64,000 nucleotides of DNA from Mya arenaria (GCF_026914265.1 NC_069136.1:28222701-28286700), one strand, 5' to 3'. Positions 10,701 through 21,759 are shown, numbered from the stretch's first letter. Program-made: numbers and translations. The notes: generated from the letters alone by a model not told the origin.

Positions 10701-13355
10701 GCTACGATGGTATGCATTAAAGTATCTGTATTATGCATACATGCATTGATATATAAACACGGGGGGGGGGGGGGGGGGGCTAGAATAAATAATCGCGATC
10801 TTTGTATCAAAAAGAATTCCCCAGCGTATATTACAGAAACAGGAGTCCACGTCACTGATCACTAAATTTACAAAACTAGCGCTATGTGGATGGAAACTTG
10901 ATGGGAACAATTCATTCGCAGTTAACCTGTTTTTTGTTTTTTGCACATGTCTGGGAGGTGTCTTAGAAACGTTAATACTGTTGTCTCTTTACTCTTCAAA
11001 CCCCTGTACTAAACCATATACTGTAGTAAAACTGCATTTCATGTCGTTGCCAACTGTCGTATTCCCTCGCCAGTTATCATTATTAAAAGCCCTGTATAGA
11101 TATGGCGTCAACGTATGATGCAAGACGGATCATGCACCCCCTCTTGCCATAGAATGCATTAAAACCCTATCTAGATATGGCGTCAACGTACGATGCAAGA
11201 CCGTCTTGCCATAGAATTCCTAATCTTTGTCAGATAAACACATGTATTCATTACAATGTCAATTACATATTACAGAAGGTTTGTACTTATATAACAAAAG
11301 TTGAAACTCGGAAAAAAGTCGCATTAGTCTCGTCTAATAGGTGCAAAATCATCGATTTGTCTTCTCATAAAACAGGCAAACATTTATTCAAAGTATAAGC
11401 AGGGTTGAATAATATGCGTAATGTTAATATACGTTTGTCCGCGGATGTATCGCGATAGTCTGACAAGGTGTTACCAATAGCGAGGTTGATTTCATCGCTC
11501 AATCTGAAGTTAACCTACTCGAAGTGAGGTTAACCTCAGATTGAGTGATGAAATCAACCTCGCTATTGGTCACGAAATTTAAGTAACCGCACTTACAGTG
11601 ATGAAATACAAATAAGTTGTCAAGCAAGACTATTGTATTACATTTTAAGCATAAAAGTTAAATGTTTAAAGTCTAGATGGATGAACGATAGAAAAACATA
11701 AATTTAAATGCAGTGTTATATTTATCTCATTTGCCTTTATATAATGATAAAAAAATGTGAACAGATAAAAATGTTAGCCTTTATATATAGGTTTTGTCCA
11801 TGAATAGCGACAAGTATATTTCAAGTATACAGACCGTCATGGCACAGTGGAGGCTTGTGGTCTCACATAACGCTGGTCTGTATTTCCAGGTAACAGAGCG
11901 GTGTGGCACAGTGGCGGCTAGTGGACTTAAAAAACACTGTTCTGTGTTTCCAGGTAACGGATCGGTTGGGCACAGTGGAAGCTTGTGGTCTTACATAACG
12001 CGAGTCTTTATTTCCAGGTTACCGAGCGGTGTGGCACAGTGGAGGCTCATCGTCTTACGTTATGCTGGTCTGTGTTTCCTGGTTACAGAGCGGTGTGGCA
12101 CAGCGGAGGCTTGTGGTCTTACATAACGTTTGTCTGTATTTCCAGGTTACAGAGCGGTGTGGCATAGTGAAGGCTTGTGGTCTTACATAACGTTTGTCTA
12201 TATTTCCAGGTTACAGAGCGGTGTGGCATAGTGGAGGCTTGTGGTCTTACATAACGCTAGTCTGGTTGTTCCCGGAGGAAAATATAGGTAAAGAATGGAA
12301 GAGATGATTGGTTTAACTTGAAACTTACAGTCCATGAGTATGATCTTACTTAAAGATGTACATTTTGATAAACATTCATTTTGAATATTTGTAATGCGTA
12401 TAGAAAATACCACAACCATTGTACCACATTTCCAATGGTTATAGATATTTATAAAATGTAGCTCTAAAACATGCGATGTTTTATGAACAGTAACATTCAA
12501 TAGCAACTGCAAAGACTAATGCAAGGGGGTAGGGGATAAAAATAGAGTACGCTGAAGTCGGCAGCATATTTATGCATTGCGAAACTGTTGTTTTTTTGTG
12601 ATATTTAATGTAGTTTGATCAATGTATGTTTGAGATTTACAACAACAACTTCGTAGTTGAAAAAAACATAGTTGTACAATTTTAACTTATTAACAGCATG
12701 ATTAACTGTAGTAGTAAATGTAGTAAACGTACAAATGTTTGTTGCAGGGATATTTATTAGTACAAATGGAGGCATGTTCAAGGATTACCAGTCCAAATCG
12801 TTGACGACAACCATGTACTATCTGGCAGACAGATTATTGGACAAAGAACCACGGCTAAACTCATCAACTGCCTGCTCTTTTCCTCTACCTTGGAAAGAAG
12901 TTAATGAGACAGATTCGAGGTTGACAGAAATTAATGCTTTCTGGTCGGACATTTCCGAGTACACCGGAATCTACGGAAATGAGTTTCAACCCGATTTCAT
13001 ATTAACTGTGAACGGAAGTTCACAAACGCAGCTTAACTTCGAATCGGGAAGACTCGGGGGAAATCTCTATTCAACCAAAGACAAAGAACGATTCTTGATG
13101 GAGATAACATACCCATGGGAATTTTACATTCCGCTTATGGACCATAACAACGTTACGACAAAAACAAACGTGACCTTTGTTCGCGAAGGTGGAAAAGTGA
13201 CATCAATGAACATAAACCTTGGCACCAATATTACATTTACAAAAGATGTTTCCATGTTAGACGTTATACCCCGAAACACTAACGGAAGTTGTAGGTTATT
13301 TAGCTCAACTTGTTTGGTATATCTGTTAGTTTGCTGCGCTGTGTGGCTACTGTAA
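4761..13355 (+). CDS. Secreted serine beta-lactamase-like protein (gigasin-6-like), copy 1, 8 exons
   Basis: Exons: 4761-4917, 5969-6126, 9383-9555, 9832-10095, 10290-10432, 10602-10709, 12210-12287 and 12748-13355. Every junction has GT/AG and matching phase, giving 562 residues. Residues 1-20 form a signal peptide with a hydrophobic core after MRYVVRY. The PF00144 (class C beta-lactamase / penicillin-binding) motifs are present: SVTK at 82-85 (nucleophile Ser and Lys), YNN at 180-182, and HSGG at 341-344 in place of KTG. LSHRTGL and PAGAILSSAEDM are further family hallmarks. The last exon adds about 200 residues with N-glycosylation sequons. It ends in NGS followed by a hydrophobic tail, which suits GPI anchoring or membrane attachment. 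Gigasin-6 is a known oyster shell-matrix protein with this domain; the physiological substrate is unknown. The ATG follows a conserved 5' block. Splice boundaries are inferred from sequence alone. Confidence 0.85.
5690..5895 (+). repeat. Intron 1 minisatellite, about 19-20-bp unit
   Basis: Imperfect repeats of GCATTGGTATACTATAGC-like units end about 70 bases before exon 2. The units are degenerate here. The same repeat sits at the same place in copy 2 (20640-20745) and, longer and cleaner, in copy 3 (35340-35720). Confidence 0.7.
7090..7610 (+). repeat. Imperfect tandem repeat, about 130-150-bp unit
   Basis: The phrases GACCAAACTTGGTATAT, CCTTTCATGG and GTCAAAGTCA recur at intervals of roughly 143, 150 and 128 bases in intron 2 of copy 1. 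The same family is in copy 2 (about 21760-22275) and, more diverged, upstream of copy 3 (about 32860-33330). No coding potential was seen. Confidence 0.6.
8735..8870 (+). repeat. tRNA-derived SINE-like repeat in copy 1 intron 2
   Basis: It shares CGTATGACATATTGATTG with the 2585 copy, and GTGGGTTCGCAGTACCC in it resembles a box B. A close relative is in copy 2 intron 2 (24005-24140), so the insertion predates the duplication of these introns. Flanking target repeats are not clear. Confidence 0.35.
10760..10779 (+). repeat. Poly-G run in intron 6
   Basis: A run of about 18 G follows ATATAAACAC and precedes CTAGAATAAA. The equivalent place in copy 2 (near 26010) reads CACAGGGGTCTAGAATAAA, so the run is an expansion specific to copy 1. 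Its exact length may be a sequencing or assembly artefact. Confidence 0.7.
11473..11570. repeat. Inverted repeat: 44-bp arms, 10-bp loop
   Basis: The arms 11473-11516 and 11527-11570 are reverse complements with two mismatches. They lie in intron 6 of copy 1, upstream of the exon 7 array. A degraded one-armed relative is in copy 2 near 26735-26795, containing TTGAGTGATGAAATCAACCT. This may be a small hairpin MITE or a palindromic duplication. Confidence 0.8.
11836..12287 (+). repeat. Tandem array of exon 7 acceptor plus 5' half, about 64-bp unit, 7 units (copy 1)
   Basis: Units start at about 11836, 11890, 11954, 12018, 12082, 12146 and 12210. Each resembles 42 bases of exon 7 (GTTACAGAGCGGTGTGGCAC and the HSGG codons) followed by 22 bases of intron ending in TTTCCAG. 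Only the last unit runs on into the exon 3' part and a donor (GAAAATATAG then GTAAAG), so it is the functional exon. The acceptor AG is kept before five of the last six units and lost (TTTCCTG) before unit 5. The unit is not a multiple of 3, so use of the unit-6 acceptor reads into a stop in the next unit. Homologous arrays exist in copies 2 and 3. Confidence 0.85.
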
Positions 13356-14311
13356 AATGGCTTATGGCCAAAATATAATCAGCACATTTAAAAGCACACA
13401 CGTTTTATAGAATCATGATAAATGTGTTGTTGATGCGCCTTCAACTGTAACGATACAACATTTGGTCGTGATGTGAAGAATGAATAGTGAATGCGTTTAA
13501 AGTGAAATCATCTCTACAAAAACATAAACCCTTTCGGCGCCATTTTTCTGGAATTCTAAGAGAATTTACCAAGGCAGTTTAATTGACCAAAACTTTTTTT
13601 ATAGAAATGTTCCTTTCAAAATTTCACAGTAAAGCATACACATTATAATAGTGTGCTCGTGAAACTCACAGACAATAAAACAATCGGAAACCATCTAACA
13701 TCTTCGCCATTTGACGAGCCTCGGATGTGAACCGGTGCATTAGTGAAAAATAAAAATAAAAATAATATTATTAATTTATTATGGAATTTTAGAAAGTATG
13801 TGTTATCACTTGGATCAAATTGATTCCCATTTAAGTGAATTATTGCATAAGATGTTTTTAGAGTCAAATCTTAAGGCTTCATTGCTAAATCAACAAAGCT
13901 ACGTCCATGTACTTTTGAGGTGTTTTCAATTGAAAATGGCCGACGTGCTCTGATTGACAACAGCAGTAAGGCCTGTGCTTCGGCGCCTGTTATTTTTGTT
14001 TCATATGCGAAGTTCAGTATTTACTCCTTCTCCGTGGGACTTTAAACAACACTACTTCCGGTCTCCAGCGGAAACGGGATTGACTTCAAATTACTTCAGT
14101 CTGTGGTAACATTGAACAGAAATAGTGACATAATGATTATATATACATACAAAGGACGGAACATTGTCAGTGTGAAATATTAAGCAAAAAGCAGTGAAAT
14201 CATCCTGTGATTTCATTCCAGATGATATAATATGCAATTTAAAGCGTTTGAAAGCTAAGCAATCATTATGATAGAAGATATTGTCAAACTTTTTTTGCAA
14301 TCGCATCTGCA
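13356..14311. other. Duplicated 3' flank between copy 1 and the orphan exon
   Basis: There is no gene here. The sequence is homologous to the flank after copy 0, roughly 79-1610 with gaps, up to GCAATCGCATCTGCA. There it switches abruptly to last-exon sequence. An AATAAA at 13674 could be a polyadenylation signal for copy 1, but this is not decisive. Confidence 0.6.
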
Positions 14312-14798
14312 CTCATCAACTGCCTGCTCCTTCCCCTTACCTTGGAAAGAAGTTAATGAGACAGATCCGAGCGTGACGGAAATTTCTGTGTTTTTACCGG
14401 ACATTTCCGAGTATGCCGGTATCTACGGAAATGAGTTTCAACATGATGTTATAGTAACTGTGAGTGGAAGTTCACAAACGCAGCTTAACTTCGAATTGGG
14501 AAGAATCGGGGGAAATCTCTTTTCAACCCAAGACAAAGATCGATTATTGATGGAGATAACATACCCATGGGAATTTTACGTTCCACTTATGGACGTTACC
14601 ACAAAAACAAACGTAACCTTTGTTCGCGAAGTTGAAACAGTGATATCAATGATACTAAACATTTGCACCAATATTGCATATACAAAAGATGATTCCATCT
14701 TAGAAGCTATATCTCGAAACACTAACGGAAGTTGTAGGTTATTTAGCGCAGCTTGGTTGATAGTATATCTGTTAGCTACATGCGTTGTATGGCTATAA
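14312..14798 (+). pseudogene. Orphan last-exon fragment of the beta-lactamase-like family
   Basis: From CTCATCAACTGCCTG onward the sequence is open and closely matches the C-terminal three quarters of exon 8. It keeps the STACSFPLPWKEVNETD string, the ITYPWEFY-PLMD string and the hydrophobic tail, and ends in TAA. The first 40 or so codons of the exon and its acceptor are missing, and none of exons 1-7 is near. Residues HNN are deleted before VTTKTN, in frame. The 5' end is fused to 3'-flank sequence that in copy 0 continues elsewhere (near 1611). It looks like an unequal-recombination product without its own promoter. Whether it is transcribed is unknown. Confidence 0.8.
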
Positions 14799-16960
14799 TA
14801 GAATCAACACCTTTAAAAACACACACGTTTTATAGAAACATGATAAATTAATGTGTTGTTGATGTGCATTCAACTGTAACGATACAACACTGCGTCTTGA
14901 TGTGAAGAATCAATTTATTTTGCGTTTAAAGCAAGAACAGCTATAAATGGTGACAGTAAAGAAAGATTTTCATAACGAGCTTATATATGTCCAAGACTTC
15001 AAAATAAGAAAATTTTACTGATTTATAATATATGAACCCTTTCGGCGCCAAATTAATAGTAAAAAAAATCCTCTCTTCGCGAAATGAATTTCTGGAATTC
15101 TAAGAGAATTCTACTGAGGCAACTTTTTTATTTATAAAGCTTTTCCTTTCAATTTTTTACCGTAAATTTATGAAATAATAAACAAAACTTTTTATTAATC
15201 AAATAAGTTCTGTTTTTTTTATTAAATGTGACAAGATATTTGATTAATAACATAATTAATTTGAAAATGATAAATCTGGACATTTGATCAAGTATTAAAT
15301 ATTTAAGGATAATATAATTATTCTTTTTATACTTCGTACACATTTTATACATTTTATGCGTCTTATATTTGGTTTCGCGGCAAAATGAATAAAGTTGGTA
15401 CAGAGGTCGCCATATCGGGCAGTGATGGTCATCTGTTTATTATTCACCGGTGAAAATGAAAATTAAGGTTAACATTTTAACATGTATTTCAAACCATCTA
15501 TGTCAAACACAAGAATTTGTAATTTTAATAAACCAATCAGATCTTTTATAAAACGTTTAACGAAAAATGGCCTTTCATTTTTGTTTGTTAGTCGTATACA
15601 ATACAAGAATTTTGCATTTTATCAGTAGTTTGAATTTATATTCTAAGTATGCGATTCGAATTCGAAATGTGTTTTTTAACTCAGATGCATAGGAAATGAC
15701 TGAAAATTACTTAGATTTGTGTATATTAGAAGCTTGCATTAAACTATTAACACCAAAATTCCCTTATTGAAAAAATGGAATAACTCAAGTCAATTATGAT
15801 GATGTCTGCCTGTAAAAGGGAAAACTAGACAAATAAGCTAAAATTGCATTAAATTTACCATAATGCTATGAGACCTGGTTTCCATCTACTCTTGAGTTGA
15901 AAAAAGCAATCGCTAGAATCTAAGCATTATAATAGCGTGCTCTTGAACTAACCAAACCATATCAAAATCGGAAACCTTCAGACTTCTCCGCCATTCGACG
16001 AGCCTTGGACGTAAACCGGTGTATTAGTGAAAAGTAGTTCGTAATAATAATAATAATTATATTAATTTATTGTGGCATTTTAGAAAGTAATGTTATCACT
16101 TAGTTGAAACAAATGGCATTGTAATTATTACGTGACTTATTCAAGAAGAAATACCATACAGTTGAAAGTGTTTAAAAAGCTAAGCAAACATAATGATTTC
16201 CAGACTTTTATTTCAAACGCAGCTGCATGTTTATGCAAAAGTAAAACAAGAGTATGAATACTTCCAGGGTTCATCACTTTCCAATCCTGTCATGTTTGTA
16301 TATCTTATGTCATGTAGCTTTGAGATAAACAATATTTGCACTATTGAAACCATGTAATTAATGTTCCTACTTCTAACTAGATGGCATTCACATGTGAAAC
16401 TATATCATCAAGAAACAGCAAGAATTTGATGACATTGCTGGATTATCTGGAACATTATGATATAAAACATATTCATACTATCAAATTTTTGTCCGTATGA
16501 ATGCAAACGGAATTGCAACATATCTCTAACAAAATGTTCCTTCGTAAAATTCGTTCAGCGCCTTATTACAGAAAACATGTTACAAAGGATGTTTGATTAA
16601 TATTTGGAAAAAATATCGAATTAAGTTTTGCCAAATCAATGGAGCAACGTTAGCACAGGTGCTTGCCTACATCAACTCTCAGACTAACCCTGATCGCTGT
16701 AGGCTTTCACGAAACATATTTCAGTTGTAATGCGTAATCATGTATGCATGTAATCACCTGAAAACACAATATTGTATATTTATTTGTCCATATGGGCTAT
16801 GGCCTTCTGGATATTCTGTAAACAAATCTTGTATCTTGAATCTTATCAATGAATGCAATTATATTAAAAACTGAAGATGTCCATGTTAACCAAAGACAAG
16901 CTAAGTCTATCAACAATTATTGCGCAATTAATGATTTCGTTTGACAAGCGATTAAAAGGA
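14799..16960. other. Duplicated 3' flank after the orphan exon
   Basis: There is no gene. It repeats the order of blocks seen at 79-2100, for example the near-identical text around 15360-15480 and 480-600, and around 16190-16740 and 1545-2090. It is AT-rich, and its short open frames are unsupported. Confidence 0.6.
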
Positions 16961-18850
16961 ATTGTGGAAAAGCTCCCGGTCCAGACTCGGTATTAAATGA
17001 ACACGTTTTTAGTTATTATGGCCCTTAAGGTTTTGTTTTCTAATATAGTACGTTATGAAGAGTATCCAGTGTCATGGAAACTTATTTACATCATCCCTAT
17101 TTACAAAGGAAATGGCAAGCCACGGTCAAGGCCTAGTAGTTAAAGGTCGATTTCGCTTATTTCTACGTTTTGCAAAATATTTTGCCATCGTAATTAGATT
17201 TGGTAAAATGTCATGTTCTAAATTTCGAAACAAACAACAACAAGGATTTAAAAACGAACTAAGTTGTAATACTGCAGCCTTTAATCTTCGGGTAATAATC
17301 ACGATAGTGGAATTAATGTATATGTAGCTCGGTTAGATATAAAATGCGCCTTTGATGCTGTCTTGCACGACTCCTTAGTTTTGAAATTGTACGATCGTGC
17401 AATTCAAGAGAAGCTATGAAAAACGCTATTAAATTGTTTCCAAAACCTTACAACATACGTGAGGTGGTCTGGTTTAACGTCCGACCCTATAAATGTACGT
17501 AGATGCCCAAAAAGGCGTATTATCAGGCTTTTAATATTTAGTGCATATTGACGACTTGCTTAATCAATTAGAAAAATCAGTCTATGGAGCCAAAGTTGGT
17601 ACAATTGCTGCAGGGAATCCTACCCTCGCAGATGACATTACACTGGTTGCTTTGAGGCCCTCCGTTCTTCAGCATATGCTTGATATTGTACAAGACTACG
17701 CAGTTCTTCACAATTTTGAAATCAATACTATGAAATTTCGTTACTTGTCGTTCTCCCCAAACGCTTGTCAATTCCATTATCAGTAACATTTGCCGGACAA
17801 TCGCTTTATTACGTCGAATCGTCCACTCATTTAGGGATATTAGTAAACTTTAAATATGGAATGCGGTCTGCAACACGTATTTAAGAACGGTGCCAAAAGG
17901 GCAAATACTCATTCCATGCTATGAAATGTTATGGACTACATGGCGAGGGTCTTAGTCCATTAACTTCCACAAGCATATACAAAACAATCATTAAACTATT
18001 TTATAAGGAAGCAAATTGTGGAATAACCTCAAGTCATCGGATATCATCAATAGAACTTAACATTATGTTGTTAAAATAATTCAAGGCTTTAATAAATACA
18101 CTCGTTCCGACATGTGTAATTCAATGGTGTGGCAATATCGTCTAGTAAGCTTAGTAGAGATCCGCAAATTATCTTTTCTGCAAAAGATTATGACGCTGCC
18201 TTCCGATAGTTTAACGTGACAACTTTTTTTAAGGAAATATGTAACTTTTCTAATCGTGGAACAAGTAATCCAATGCTTGGCTTAATACCTACATATTTGC
18301 TTTGGTAAACAAGTACCGCTTACAAGATAGCCTTAACGATTTCATATTGCATAATGTAGCACGTTCGAAGTCGAGCTGGAAAAGCTCTATCCATAAAACT
18401 GTCAAACAGACAGAACTAACTCTATGGCGCCCAAACCTTAACAGTGACAGGGATTTTTTACTGTTCAACAATCTCCATAATCAAATTGAGCCATGTGTTG
18501 TGTGGCAGTTGGCAAATAATCGCTCGGACTTAAAACTTGCGCACTTTATCTCTTTACTGCACTCCGTGTGTTTAATTTGCAAACGCGTGTTCTTTGACAA
18601 AACCGAGCATATCGCTTTTGCTTGTCCGTACACAGCAGCTGTACGCTAACGTTTTTATTGTGATCTTAACATGGTATTGGGTCAACATGTCGGATCCGAA
18701 ATAGCTAAAAAAGATTCGACCATTTTCAGAGATTTTGTTTTAGGGAGCAATTACATAAAAATGAAGACTATAATCAATTGCTATTATGCAAGCTTAGTTT
18801 AGTTATGTACAAGATGCGTTCAATGTATACAAAACCTTCGATAGTGTTTA
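16960..18850 (+). mobile_element. Degraded non-LTR retrotransposon (LINE) reverse transcriptase
   Basis: Fragments in different frames spell reverse-transcriptase motifs in the right order. GKAPGPDSVLNEHVF lies near 16966, and SWKLIYIIPIYKGNGK with a following RSISLI near 17070-17160. LDIKCAFDAVLHDSL lies near 17335, and LADDITLVA (the catalytic ADD box) near 17630. A C-terminal CLIC...H...C zinc-finger-like segment lies near 18570-18640. There are stops inside, for instance in the otherwise typical YRSISL segment, and several frame changes. The clade cannot be named safely from these pieces. Confidence 0.8.
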
Positions 18851-19017
18851 AATTATACTGAAACATTTTTTTTTGTGCATATATTGCGTATTATTCTCAT
18901 GCTATTTCACGCATGAAATATCTTACTTTTTCTTCATAGTTCTTACATATTTAAACATGCTCATATATGTTACATTGTATTCAAATCTCCCTTGCAGAGG
19001 ATATATTGAAAAAATAA

Positions 19018-19175
19018 ATGGAAGAATGAATGAATGAATGAACGAACGAACGAACGAACGAACGAACGAACGAACGAACGAACGAACGAACGAACGAACG
19101 AACGAACGAACGATTGAATGAATGAATGAACGAACGAACGAACGAACGAACGAACGGACGGACGGACGGACGGAC

Positions 19176-19208
<33 letters not shown>

Positions 19209-19552
19209 AACGAATGAATGAATATATGAAATGAATGAACGAATGAATAAATAAATGAATGAATGAACGAAGGAACGAAATAACGAACGAACGAACGAAC
19301 GAACGAACGGACGGACGGACGGACGGACGGACGGACGGACGGACGGACGGACTGACGAACGAACGAACGAATAGATGAGTGAATGAATATATGAAATGAA
19401 TGAACGAATGAATAAATAAATGAATGAATGAATGAATGAATGGATGCATGAACGAATGAACGAATGCATGAACGAACGAACGATCGAACGAACGAACGAA
19501 CGAACGAACGAACGAACGAACGAACGAACGAACGAATGAATGAATGAATGAA
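19018..19552. repeat. Compound tetranucleotide microsatellite (GAAC/GGAC/GAAT)n
   Basis: About 535 bases of alternating GAAC, GGAC and GAAT blocks. The block GGAC-run, GAAC, ATAGATGAGTGAATGAATATATG resembles its neighbour about 170 bases away, so there is also longer-range duplication. Long minus-strand frames rich in SFVR and SVRP are an artefact of a 4-base repeat being open in several frames. The block begins just after the LINE 3' region, at AAAAAATAAATGGAAGAATGAATGAATG. Confidence 0.95.
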
Positions 19553-20126
19553 TCACATTATTAGTTCAAATCGAAACAAACAACGGATTTACTGTCGCAA
19601 TTATACGTAAAAAATGAAGAAGTGGTTTACAAACAAAACAAAACAATCAGGACAGGATTGACTCACTTCTGACTTTCTTCTTTACCCTCTATCTGGACAT
19701 CTCGTGTTATTCACGCATTTCTCGAGAGAAGCTTACCTACAAATTGGATTTTGATGATAGAAAAGCTATTCAAACCCTTATGAATTCCATTCTTGTTTAT
19801 ATACAATGTATATGTCGATCTACGTTGATCAAATTTAAAAAGAAAATACGAAGTAAGACTGATAAAACTTGTATACGAGCCCTTATGAATTCGGCAGGGT
19901 TTGTATTTAAAATGAACATGTCGATCTTCTTAGAATTACGTAATTAACATAGTGTAATGAAATTCATTAATCTAATGTAAGCCACGAAATATACAGTTCA
20001 ACTCATTTGAGTTTATTTCAGAAGCATTTATTCGTCGTCAATATTTACATGAAAGTAAAAGTGTAGTAAATCATTGCTAGTGTAGTTCATGTATCTTAAA
20101 CTGGAGTTAGTGTTAAAATATTGATA
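19553..20126. other. 5' flank of copy 2 (promoter-distal part only)
   Basis: Closely homologous to 3690-4260 in front of copy 1, for example TTAGTGTTAAAATATTGATAT in both. Homology stops at 20126, where copy 1 would continue toward its promoter and exon 1. Confidence 0.65.
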
Positions 20127-20470
20127 TTCAAGCCGAGATTCTTATGAAACTGCTTCTAGGCTTGATCGACCCTAGCTGTACTCACTTATTGAAATGAACA
20201 TCACACTCAGCAGATGTAAAACATGAAGGTTAATAATGGAAAAATGTAGGCTTATTCTGAAAACACGTACGAAAAGGTTTGCTATTTTGATTTTCAGTCA
20301 CTCGTTATTTTTGCAGCTAATGTTATTCAAAACCATTTGGTTATATCTCAGTTTAAAGACTTTCTGACTACATGCTAATTATATGACATATCCTTTATTG
20401 TTCTACAAAACCATGTTTTTAAATCCATTTGAAATCATTGAGAAATGACAAAACATATGTATTACACAAG

Positions 20471-20593
20471 ATAATACATGGTTGACCATGGCTTTTGGTT
20501 GATAATTGCCCCAGTGATAATATTTGCCCTCGGGCAATTATTCCTTCCACAGGGGCAATTATCAACCAAAAGCCATGGTCAACCATGTATTAT
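20471..20593. repeat. Perfect inverted repeat: 42-bp arms, 39-bp loop
   Basis: Arms 20471-20512 and 20552-20593 are exact reverse complements (ATAATACATGGTTGACCATG at the outer end, GATAATTGCCCC at the inner end). The loop holds a second small palindrome, TTGCCCTCGGGCAA. It lies in about 490 bases of unrelated sequence that replace exon 1 of copy 2. It may be a foldback MITE. Confidence 0.9.
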
Positions 20594-20639
20594 TATATAA
20601 TTATCATTCTTTTGCGGAATGATATGCTATACTTTGCAC

Positions 20640-20745
20640 TGGTATGTCATACGTTGTACTGGTATACTTGAACTTGCATTAGTAAACTATAGCGAATTGG
20701 TAAACCATAGCTTGCACTGGTATACTAAAGCTTACATTGTTCTAC
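20640..20745 (+). repeat. Intron 1 minisatellite remnant (copy 2)
   Basis: A few degenerate CACTGGTATACTAAAGC-like units lie directly before the decayed exon 2. They are homologous to 5690-5895 and 35340-35720. Confidence 0.6.
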
Positions 20746-21759
20746 CTTGACTGCTTACGTCCTAGTCTTATATGTTTAACATTTTATGTTAAGTTGTGAA
20801 AAACCTATTGTTTTTTTTACATGGACACGAGGGTTTGGGACGGCTGAATTAAAGAGTGGACGGCCTGTTGACGAAGATACATTGTTCTATAACCAAGTCA
20901 TTTATCATGGCTCTGCTGGCGATCCTGCTTAAAGAGAGCAAGTATGACAGCATAGCGGTATTTATATCAACACATACTATTTCGGATATGAGATTGCATA
21001 TGTAGTATATTTCATCACGGAACAGAAACAAAACGAAAAAAAAAATGGGTGTAGCAATCCGAACATTGAAAAATGACAGTTAAGTTCAAAACTCGTTTGT
21101 TATATTTTTGTCTGAATTTGTACTGGTATGCTCGGTGATACAGTATTATCCGCATTGCTCGTATTATCGTACATGTCGTTATAAACAGGTGTTATAGACA
21201 CATACATTGATGACGAAGCGCTTACCCTTATAAGTAGTGGTTTGCAACTTCTCTTTTGTCTTTACAATAACTTACACGTTAGAAACCGACCACCTTATAC
21301 GATTATAGGTCTACCTGCTATTAAACTTGTGCAATGTCAAGCGTTCAGTATGAACCAAATACAGCTGATGGTAATTGCAAGCTTTAGGGCTTATCCTCGT
21401 ATCTATGATCCCTATCGCTTCCTTATCACTGTGCAATATTGACGTATAATAAAGCTAGATTATTCTAACAATAAGAAGGCTTTACTACTCGTCCCAGCTT
21501 CGGCGTCGGCGTCCGGTTTATGATTTAGAGCAGGTCGACATTATCACTGACTATTTTGTCAATAACTTTTATATCCTTCATTCAATTGTCTTAATGCTTA
21601 GCACAATTATTGACGACCATCTAATAATTAGGTTACATAACTCGATTTGAACCTTTTAGTAATTTTTGCCCTTGGTGGACTTATTTCCTACTTTTTTTAT
21701 TTCTTTCGACAGGCACGCTTTAATATTTTTTAACAGGTTTACCCAAAGTGGAAACTGAT

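Noticed and set aside
10731-10946. Frames through the poly-G run
   Set aside because: Created by the homopolymer. The region is intron 6 of copy 1.
17055-17327. 90-codon plus-strand frame starting MKSIQCHGN
   Set aside because: Wrong frame of the LINE. The adjacent frame reads the reverse-transcriptase motif SWKLIYIIPIYKGNGK.
18970-19556. Minus-strand frames of 159 and 191 codons (SFVRSFVRS, SVRPSVRP)
   Set aside because: They translate a tetranucleotide microsatellite that lacks stops in several frames.
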